64,000 bases of DNA from Mucilaginibacter sp. SMC90. Its GTDB lineage: Bacteria > Bacteroidota > Bacteroidia > Sphingobacteriales > Sphingobacteriaceae. Made by a program: the position numbers and the translations under genes. Location of the stretch: contig NZ_CP094527.1 in NCBI RefSeq assembly GCF_022811725.1, forward strand, positions 2,356,001 through 2,420,000, written 5' to 3'. Positions within the stretch are counted from its first letter, which is position 1, and each line of letters opens with the position of its first letter. This document shows, in pieces, positions 33,126 through 39,965 of this stretch. A model generated the notes under the pieces. It saw nothing but the letters and a program-made list of their open reading frames with translations. It did not search any database and had not been told where the DNA came from.

Positions 33126-33791
33126 TTAATATTTCCAGGTAATATTTTCTTTAAGTACCCGCATCGGGTTTCCGCCAAAAATGCTTTTCTCCCCGTTTAA
33201 TTTTTTGGTAACTAATGATCCGGCTGCAATAATACTTCCGTTTGGTAAGTTGGCACCTTTCAAAATAGTGCAGCGGCAGCCCACCCAAACGTTATCACCA
33301 ATAACAACTTCTTTCGGCTGGTTAAAAACCTGGCCGTTTTCATCAAAAATATGATGGAAATCAGTATCCATTACCAGGCTTTCCCAGCTAATGCCGCTGT
33401 TGTTGCCAATAGTTATTTTCTTTTCGGCCACCAGGGCGCATTCTGTACTCATGTTAAAGTTTTCGCCAAAAATGAGCTGCCCGTTTTCGCCAACATTTAT
33501 TTTACAGCCGTGCATTATAAAGGCTCGGCCATTAAAAACCACTTCGCCAAAAACCTGCCAAACGCCCCGGGCCCTCTTAAAGTCAGAGATCCCTACTTTA
33601 CCATAGCCAATTTGCACCAATGCAGTTTTGATGGGGCCGTTTATGATGATCTTTCCCTTGGTTTTGTGGAGGTAAATATTGTTTGAAATTAAAACCGGCA
33701 GCTTTATGGCTGTTTTAAAAGGGAAGTATTTGAAATTAAAAATAATGCTTTTAAGGTTAACCCGCGAAAGCAGCTTTAATGTTTTGCTCAT
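33126..33791 (-). CDS. Hexapeptide-repeat acyltransferase in opposite orientation
   Basis: The 221-residue protein shows LbH repeats: INVGENGQLIFGENFNMSTE, EKKITIGNNSGISWESLVMD, the catalytic VMDTDFHHIFDENG and a closing GDNVWVGCRCTILKGANLP and IFGGNPMRVLKEN. Fourth acyltransferase of the locus, but encoded on the minus strand between two plus-strand EPS units. Its transcript would run antisense into 32523-33122. Confidence 0.88.
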   Translation of the reverse strand: MSKTLKLLSRVNLKSIIFNFKYFPFKTAIKLPVLISNNIYLHKTKGKIIINGPIKTALVQIGYGKVGISDFKRARGVWQVFGEVVFNGRAFIMHGCKINVGENGQLIFGENFNMSTECALVAEKKITIGNNSGISWESLVMDTDFHHIFDENGQVFNQPKEVVIGDNVWVGCRCTILKGANLPNGSIIAAGSLVTKKLNGEKSIFGGNPMRVLKENITWKY

Positions 33792-33997
33792 TTATAAATA
33801 AGATTTAAACGGCTGTGAACTTATTTAAATATCTACATAATTATCCGTTAGTTCTGTCCCGCCCACATAGTAAAATTTAAACTCCCGGCTTCAATTTGAA
33901 GTGGGCTAAAGATACATAAAATGTTTATTAAATAATAATTGTATAATAGTATTATTTGTGAATTATTATTTTATTGCCATTTGTTTTGTTCATATCT

Positions 33998-34061
33998 ATT
34001 CATCCCGTTCATTCTGTTCATATACCCTTAAAAGGCATCAAAATTGCGTTTTTGTGCGTAA
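33998..34061 (+). promoter_or_regulatory. Shared leader/operator-like element of the EPS locus, copy 2
   Basis: TATTCATCCCGTTCATTCTG, TTCATATACCCTT, ATCAAAATTGCG and TTTTTGTGCGTAA follow the same order as 22641-22703. It ends about 97 nt before the DUF1972 gene. The rest of the 33792-34157 gap shows no gene. Confidence 0.5.
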
Positions 34062-34157
34062 TATTAGTCATTCGTTAGTTTTAAAGCTGGTTTTATAACA
34101 GTTATTAAAGTTAATGTATTTAAAATTAATATTTATATAATATCAAAATTTTGGCTT

Positions 34158-35318
34158 ATGAGGATTGCTATTATTGGAACCAGAGGTATCCCCAATCATT
34201 ACGGTGGTTTTGAACAATGTGCCGAATATTTATCGGTAGGTTTAGCGAAAAAGGGGTATGAAGTTGTAGTTTACAACTCACATAATCATCCCTACCAACA
34301 AAAAGAATGGAATGGCGTGGAAATACGGCATTGTTATGATCCGGAATGTAAGCTGGGTACTGTTGGCCAGTTTTTTTATGATCTCAATTGTATCAGGGAT
34401 CTGCGGAAAAGCAATTTTGATATCATACTGCAATTAGGTTATACCAGCAGCTCGGTTTGGTCATGGCTTTTTCCGCGTAATACGGTTGTGACTACCAATA
34501 TGGATGGGCTGGAGTGGAAGCGGGCAAAATACTCAAAGCCTGTTCAGCGCTTTTTACATTTTGCCGAAAAACTTGCCGTAAAATACAGCGACCACCTGAT
34601 TGCCGATTCAACCGAGATACAGCGCTATTTAGGAAATAAATATAAAAAAGAGGCAACTTTTATCCCTTACGGTGCAGCGTTATTCGATAATCCAGAACCC
34701 GAAATACTACAGGAGTATGGTATCAAGGCTCATGGATATGATATGCTGATTGCAAGGATGGAGCCCGAAAATAGCGTAGAAACGATACTTGACGGTGTTG
34801 TAAGGGCCGATAGGGGAAGACCGTTCCTTGTAGTTGGTAACACGGCCAATGATTTTGGTGAATATCTTAAATTGAAGTTTGCACCATATAGCAAAATAAG
34901 GTTTGTGGGTGGCATTTATGATATGGAGAAGCTTAACAACCTGCGTTACTATTCCAATTTGTATTTCCACGGGCACACCGTTGGGGGCACAAACCCTTCA
35001 TTGCTTGAAGCAATGGCTTCAAACGGTCTTATTTGCTCGCATGACAATAAGTTTAACCGCGCCGTATTGGGCGATGATGCCTTTTATTTTAATACAGCTA
35101 TGGATGTAGCAGAACACTTACGTGTGGCAAGTAAGAGTGATGGAGCATACGGGCATTTTTTGGCCAATAACACGGGTAAAATCAAAACAATTTATACCTG
35201 CGAAAATATAGTGAACCAGTATGCCAGCCATTTCGAAAGCATAAAACTAAGTACTGTGAAAACTCAGCCTGCTGTGCCTGGAAATGTGGAAGTTGCATTA
35301 TTTCTAAAGAACGCTTAA
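34158..35318 (+). CDS. DUF1972 glycosyltransferase (GT4-like)
   Basis: The 386-residue protein starts with RIAIIGTRGIPNHYGGFEQ, the signature of the DUF1972 subgroup of GT4, often annotated as rhamnosyltransferases. The middle has NMDGLEWKRAKYSKPVQRFL and AVKYSDHLIADSTEIQRYL. The donor site is less canonical (IARMEPENSVETILDGV, then GHTVGGTNPSLLEAMASNG). It begins a second EPS transcript with the Wza-like gene. Confidence 0.92.
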   Translation: MRIAIIGTRGIPNHYGGFEQCAEYLSVGLAKKGYEVVVYNSHNHPYQQKEWNGVEIRHCYDPECKLGTVGQFFYDLNCIRDLRKSNFDIILQLGYTSSSVWSWLFPRNTVVTTNMDGLEWKRAKYSKPVQRFLHFAEKLAVKYSDHLIADSTEIQRYLGNKYKKEATFIPYGAALFDNPEPEILQEYGIKAHGYDMLIARMEPENSVETILDGVVRADRGRPFLVVGNTANDFGEYLKLKFAPYSKIRFVGGIYDMEKLNNLRYYSNLYFHGHTVGGTNPSLLEAMASNGLICSHDNKFNRAVLGDDAFYFNTAMDVAEHLRVASKSDGAYGHFLANNTGKIKTIYTCENIVNQYASHFESIKLSTVKTQPAVPGNVEVALFLKNA

Positions 35319-35352
35319 ATAACCCGATTTTATTTTTCCCCCCAATAAAACA

Positions 35353-36153
35353 ATGATCAAACATTATTTCCCCCTGCCGTTAAAATTGACTTTAATGGCA
35401 TTTTTGCTGCTGTGTTTTTGTAGCTCTTGTTCTTACAAGCAAAATCAGGCTTTCCTTGAAAAGAAAGATGCGGCTTCGCCAATTGCAGGTTTTAAAGGCA
35501 ATGCCGAAACATATAAGATAAAGCCGCAGGATGTTTTGCAGGTACGTAACCTGCAAAACATTAAATACATTGTTGATGATGTCCCGACGGGGGCCGGTGC
35601 TGCCCCCTCATCATCAGGTGGCGGTGCTGCTGCCGTGGGGCAAAGTTATGAAGTGGCCGAAGACGGCTCCGTGGCATTGCCGGTAATTGGGCGGGTAAAG
35701 GTTGATGGTTTATCAAGACTGGAAGCCGCCAATAAAATTCAGGACCTGTACGGCAAAAATCTTATCAAAGACCCTATTATTGATGTAAAGATCATTAACC
35801 TTAAAGTTACAGTACTTGGTGAGGTGAGGAGGCCCGGCAATTACCCATTAATAAAAGATAACGCCAGTTTGATAGATATGCTTGGCGAAGCAGGCGGCAT
35901 TACAGATAAAGGGAACGAAAAGCATGTTAAGGTTGTGCGGGGCGGCATTGTTAATCCCGAAATCATCGAACTTGATTTAAGTGATGTAGCCTCATTATCC
36001 AGCCCGGCCATGATGATGCAAAACAACGATGTTATATACATTGAACAAAACAAGAAATCTTTACGCAACGAGAAATTGCAGAATTTTTCGACCTTGATAC
36101 AGCCTATATTGCTGCTGCTTAACTCAGCACTTATTATAACAACGATAAAGTAA
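35353..36153 (+). CDS. Polysaccharide export lipoprotein (Wza-like, SLBB)
   Basis: It begins with a lipoprotein signal (FLLLCFCSSC; Cys in the lipobox). A poly_export domain with KIKPQDVLQV and DGSVALPVIGRVKVDGLS follows, then an SLBB region (VTVLGEVRRPGNYPLIK, DMLGEAGGITDKGNEKH). The C-terminus is a hydrophobic segment (LIQPILLLLNSALIITTI), as in Bacteroidota members. At 266 aa it is short relative to E. coli Wza, so it may form a simpler outer-membrane ring. It is the export partner of the kinase at 22820. Confidence 0.93.
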   Translation: MIKHYFPLPLKLTLMAFLLLCFCSSCSYKQNQAFLEKKDAASPIAGFKGNAETYKIKPQDVLQVRNLQNIKYIVDDVPTGAGAAPSSSGGGAAAVGQSYEVAEDGSVALPVIGRVKVDGLSRLEAANKIQDLYGKNLIKDPIIDVKIINLKVTVLGEVRRPGNYPLIKDNASLIDMLGEAGGITDKGNEKHVKVVRGGIVNPEIIELDLSDVASLSSPAMMMQNNDVIYIEQNKKSLRNEKLQNFSTLIQPILLLLNSALIITTIK

Positions 36154-36173
36154 GGTCCGTTTCTTAATAAATT

Positions 36174-36230
36174 GTTTGAGAAGTTTTATGTGAAACGCGT
36201 GTGATGCATCTCACATAAAACTTCCCAAAC
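36174..36230. terminator. Bidirectional hairpin between convergent genes
   Basis: GTTTGAGAAGTTTTATGTGA and TCACATAAAACTTCCCAAAC pair as a 20-bp stem with one mismatch around a 17-nt loop. It lies between the Wza-like gene and the convergent DUF294 gene. It lacks a clear T-run, so termination would rely on the strong stem. Confidence 0.6.
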
Positions 36231-36257
36231 ATTGATTGTTGTTAATGGCAATCATTC

Positions 36258-38165
36258 CTACCCAAACAAATTGTTAGTAAACTCCAGCTTTATCCTTGTT
36301 TGAAAATTATCTATCGTTTTAAAAATCTCCTTTAAAGCTACTTTTTCAATTTTAGTTAGTTTATCTGGGTCAATGTAGTTGTCGGGTTCGGTGCGATCCT
36401 GGATGATTTGGGAGGCCTGGTTGCGAAGGCGCAGGCCCATTAAAAAGTAATACGACTGCATAAGTTCCTGAACCTCTTTTTCGTTAAATACCTCTTTTTC
36501 TTTCAGCGCTTTCAATCGCTCGCCGGTATTAACCTCAAAAATACGGTGACGCAGGGCATACATGCGCACCAGGTCGACAATTGGGGTCATTGATTTTTTG
36601 ATGTCGAAAACCTCCTGGCTGCCCTTGGTGAACGTTTTAATATTTTTGAAAAAGGTGAGTGGCGGTTCATACTGCAAAGCGTTTTTAGCCATATGGAAAA
36701 AGATCTTACCCAATGGCTTTTGCAGTTCTTCGTCTAAAAACTCTTTCAGTTCATCCATAATGCTGGCTTCGCCATACAGGTAACGGCAATCAAAAAAAGT
36801 GGAGAACTGGATCACAGTTTCGGGAACAGCTTCGGTCATCCAGCTTTCGTAATTTCGTTTCCAGTGGGAGAGGGAGTGCGTCCATTTAGGGTTTTGGGCC
36901 ATATAGCCGCCGGTACAAAAGCTAAAGCCTATGTGGTCCAGCTTTTCGGATACCTGCTGCGCAAAGCTCAGAAAATATTCGCGTACCAGTTCGCGGTGTT
37001 CATTGGCTTTATCTTCGTAGATGATGGCGTTATCCTGGTCGGTTTTAAAGGTTTGTTCTTTGCGGCCCTCGCTTCCAAGCACCATGAAAACAAATTTGGC
37101 CGGTGGTTCCCCCATTACTGCAATTACGTTTTCAATTACTTTTATCGCAATGGTATCTGCAATGGTAGTGATCACCTGGTTCACAATTTCGGCATTTACA
37201 CCGCGGCCAAGCAACTGGGTAACCATTTGGGGTACCGATTCCCATTTACGTTTAAGTTCCTGAACGGATATGGCCTGTTTTACCGATTGAATAAATACCA
37301 GAGGCGATTGCGCCTGCTCGGCCAGTAACTTATTCCTGCTGATGCTGCCTACAAACTCATCGCCGTTTTTAATGAGCAGGTACCGTGTTTTGGTACGGAA
37401 CATCATTAAAATGGCCTCATATACATAGGCATTGGTACTGATGCAAACAATAGGGTTATCCATCACATTGCCAACGGGCTGTGCCGTATCGGCCTGTTTG
37501 GAAACCACGTTATCGCGCAGCGTTATGTCAGTTACATAGCCTACAATGTTGTTTTGCTCGTCCCTGATAAAAATACAGCTCACTTTGTGTTTGGCCATTA
37601 GCCGCGCGGCTTCATAAACAGGGGTGCTTTGAGGACAGGAAACTATCTCGCGATATTCAATACTTTCAATCTTGCGCGAATACATTTGTTCGGAAGCTAT
37701 ATAGCTTTCTTCAAAAGTTGCGGGACGCTTGTAAAAATGTGCAAACTCATCATTGAGCATGCGTTTACCAAAGTCGGCCGTAAAGTATTGTACAAAATCC
37801 TCATAAGCTTTACATAGCGACCTGAAATCCTTGCGGTGCAGGAAAAACACGGTAGTGCCTTTCCTGGCAATCACGGTACGGATAGACTGCTTGCGGTTAA
37901 GCAACACCGAAATACCACCATAACAGTAGCCCGGATGGTGATGTTCCAGCAAACGCTTGTTTTGCTGACTATCGTAAAAAAAGGATTCGTATTCGCCTTC
38001 GGCAATAATATCTACGCCGCGCATTTTTGTTACTTCCTGCTGGTAAATAACGGTGTCCTTACTATAACGGATCTCCTGCAGCTGGTCGGCTACTTGTTCA
38101 AGTACATCGGCCGGGAGCAGGTTAAAAGGGGATACTTTACTTAAAAATTCAAGACGTTGAACCAT
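36258..38165 (-). CDS. DUF294 nucleotidyltransferase-like protein with cNMP-binding and CBS domains
   Basis: The 635-residue protein has, in order, a cyclic-nucleotide-binding-like domain (about 10-130, GEYESFFYDSQQNKRLLEHH), two CBS motifs (about 170-290, VYEAARLMAKHKVSCIFI and VYEAILMMFRTKTRYLLI) and a DUF294 nucleotidyltransferase domain. The GSEGRKEQTFKTDQDNA motif provides the GS...DxD acidic pair, and a DUF294_C helical domain closes it. It probably senses a nucleotide and modifies a partner; GlnD-like architecture is the closest known parallel. It overlaps the exonuclease gene by 17 nt, a pairing common in this phylum. Confidence 0.9.
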   Translation of the reverse strand: MVQRLEFLSKVSPFNLLPADVLEQVADQLQEIRYSKDTVIYQQEVTKMRGVDIIAEGEYESFFYDSQQNKRLLEHHHPGYCYGGISVLLNRKQSIRTVIARKGTTVFFLHRKDFRSLCKAYEDFVQYFTADFGKRMLNDEFAHFYKRPATFEESYIASEQMYSRKIESIEYREIVSCPQSTPVYEAARLMAKHKVSCIFIRDEQNNIVGYVTDITLRDNVVSKQADTAQPVGNVMDNPIVCISTNAYVYEAILMMFRTKTRYLLIKNGDEFVGSISRNKLLAEQAQSPLVFIQSVKQAISVQELKRKWESVPQMVTQLLGRGVNAEIVNQVITTIADTIAIKVIENVIAVMGEPPAKFVFMVLGSEGRKEQTFKTDQDNAIIYEDKANEHRELVREYFLSFAQQVSEKLDHIGFSFCTGGYMAQNPKWTHSLSHWKRNYESWMTEAVPETVIQFSTFFDCRYLYGEASIMDELKEFLDEELQKPLGKIFFHMAKNALQYEPPLTFFKNIKTFTKGSQEVFDIKKSMTPIVDLVRMYALRHRIFEVNTGERLKALKEKEVFNEKEVQELMQSYYFLMGLRLRNQASQIIQDRTEPDNYIDPDKLTKIEKVALKEIFKTIDNFQTRIKLEFTNNLFG

Positions 38166-38853
38166 ATAACCAAAAAGCTATGATGATGATCAAAATTAAA
38201 ACAATGGCTGCAGGCAAAAGGTATTTTTTTTCGGAGCGGATTTTTTGCAGGTAAACTTCCTGGTGTTCCACGCTATCTGCGGTAATGTCACCGCGTTTCA
38301 GCATTTCAAAAAAGCATTCGGCAGTAGCCTCGGCATCTTCAAGGGCGTTGTGCTGCCTGTCTAAGGTTTTGTTAAACAGTACCTCGTATAGCTGGTTTAA
38401 CCTTAAATATTTAACCTGCGGATTTTGTACCCATTTGGTGGTTGCCAGCATGGTGCAAAAGGTTTTTAAGTTTTGGAGTGGATTAGTAATACCTGTACGG
38501 TAAAACTCAACGCCTGCAACATTCAGGTCAAGCTCAATAAAATGCCCTATTACCAGGGGCTGGTATTCCTGCAGGTCATTGGCCAGCATAGTCATTACAT
38601 CCTTACGCCATTCGCCGTGTTCAACCAGGTATTCCTGCGTGAGGCCGTGAACTGCACGTGCTTTTTTACTTATGGTAAAGTCATTATCCTTAATATAATG
38701 ATCTTCACGCTTTACCTCCTGCATATTGCTGGTATAAACTATCCATGACACCTGCAGCGCGTAAGGCCAGTTATCATTATCACAATATGGCAGGTCCCAC
38801 TTTTTGGGCAGGCCGGAGGTTTCGGTATCTATGAATAAAAGGTAATCTTGCAC
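38149..38853 (-). CDS. DnaQ-like 3'-5' exonuclease with C-terminal membrane anchor
   Basis: The N-terminal domain shows ExoI DxE (LFIDTETSGLP), ExoII around VIGHFIELDLNV and ExoIII HNALEDAEAT, so a DEDDh-type exonuclease with all key residues. The last ~25 residues are a transmembrane helix (YLLPAAIVLILIIIIAFWLY), unusual for DnaQ proteins, suggesting membrane anchoring. It overlaps the DUF294 gene, so the two are translated together. Confidence 0.9.
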   Translation of the reverse strand: MQDYLLFIDTETSGLPKKWDLPYCDNDNWPYALQVSWIVYTSNMQEVKREDHYIKDNDFTISKKARAVHGLTQEYLVEHGEWRKDVMTMLANDLQEYQPLVIGHFIELDLNVAGVEFYRTGITNPLQNLKTFCTMLATTKWVQNPQVKYLRLNQLYEVLFNKTLDRQHNALEDAEATAECFFEMLKRGDITADSVEHQEVYLQKIRSEKKYLLPAAIVLILIIIIAFWLYGSTS

Positions 38854-38965
38854 ATGCTAAATTTATGAATTTATTTGAATGCCAGATAACAGGCAACAAA
38901 TTCCCTGCGGAGAAATAATGGTTTAAATGAAAAACACCCACTATGGCGGGTGTTCGTTACTGGTA

Positions 38966-39132
38966 GAAGTTTAGCGATAGCGTAACTTCGTCCTAAAATG
39001 ACTTAAGCTTTCAGCTTGAGTTAAACAATCCTTGTTTGGAAGCGGATTGAATAACGGAAGCGATTTACCCCAAACCGGTGAAGCAGAATGCTTCACCGGT
39101 TTGGGGGCCAAGTTACGCCGTCGCTAAACTTG
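38966..39132. repeat. Fold-back element with an 18-bp perfect inner hairpin
   Basis: Outer arms GAAGTTTAGCGATAGCGTAA and the inverse TTACGCCGTCGCTAAACTTG (38966-38988 / 39110-39132) enclose a perfect inner hairpin (39068-39085 and 39089-39106, CCCCAAACCGGTGAAGCA with a GAA loop). The right end is 7 nt from the DUF4249 stop codon. No T-run follows, so it is better read as a mobile or structural repeat than as a terminator. Confidence 0.75.
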
Positions 39133-39139
39133 AACCAGC

Positions 39140-39961
39140 TTACGGCGCTGTCAAAGTCTTTCTCTCCACAGTATGCACGCTAAAATAACCCAGTGCACCG
39201 CCTTTTATATTGGTTATTGGATTGGCCGGGGCAGCATTGTTGCCATCGCCGTTGGCACTGTTGCTGAGACTGTAAAAGTATTTATAAACGGCCTGGTCAA
39301 TGCTCATCATCTCGATAGTTACCTGGTTGCCGGGGCGGATGTCCCTTGCCGGGTTATCATTGTCATTGCTGAACCTAAGGTTATTGTTCACTTCCTGCCC
39401 GTTTGTAAATTCGTCATCTTCCAGCATAATTGATTCTTCTTTGCGGCCATTTACGTACTGTGTAAAGCGATAATAGTTTTTGGTAGCTGCAGGGTCGTTG
39501 TATTGTACAGTTACATATTTGCGCGGGGTGCCGTCTTTGTTATTTATAAGTTCGTCTTTAACCAGGTAAATACTATCTAAAGGAACCGCGGGATGCATTA
39601 AACAGCTTGAAGTGAAAGTTTTGCCATCAATATTAACACTTAGCTGATAGGTGTGACCGGGGATACCCGTTATTGTGTTGTTTTGGTAAACGCCGGCACT
39701 TGTAGCCGTAAGCGGGTAAACATTATTATTATCGTCGGCAATAGTGACGGTAGCACCGCTGATGCCGTTGAAATCATTATTATCAGTAAAGTTTTTGGTT
39801 TGGCTTAATAATACCTTACAGGCACCCGCTTCGTCGGTCAATACTCCTTCAACTACATATTGCGGGGCAGTATCTTTCAGTTTAAGGTCGATGGCCTTTT
39901 CGCAACTGCTTAGGGTTGCAGTAAAAAAGATAATGGTTATATATTTTATAGTGCTTTTCAT
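39140..39961 (-). CDS. DUF4249-family lipoprotein
   Basis: The protein begins with a lipoprotein signal (IIFFTATLSSC) and continues EKAIDLKLKDTAPQYVVEGV, the typical DUF4249 start. A Ig/transthyretin-like strand region follows (GATVTIADDNNNVYPL). DUF4249 proteins are almost always encoded next to a TonB-dependent receptor and are thought to sit at the cell surface to capture the substrate. Here it starts 4 nt after the receptor stop, so they are one operon. Confidence 0.9.
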   Translation of the reverse strand: MKSTIKYITIIFFTATLSSCEKAIDLKLKDTAPQYVVEGVLTDEAGACKVLLSQTKNFTDNNDFNGISGATVTIADDNNNVYPLTATSAGVYQNNTITGIPGHTYQLSVNIDGKTFTSSCLMHPAVPLDSIYLVKDELINNKDGTPRKYVTVQYNDPAATKNYYRFTQYVNGRKEESIMLEDDEFTNGQEVNNNLRFSNDNDNPARDIRPGNQVTIEMMSIDQAVYKYFYSLSNSANGDGNNAAPANPITNIKGGALGYFSVHTVERKTLTAP

Positions 39962-39965
39962 CGGC

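Noticed and set aside
39068..39106. 18-bp perfect hairpin as intrinsic terminator
   Set aside because: No T-run on either strand and it lies inside a larger inverted repeat.
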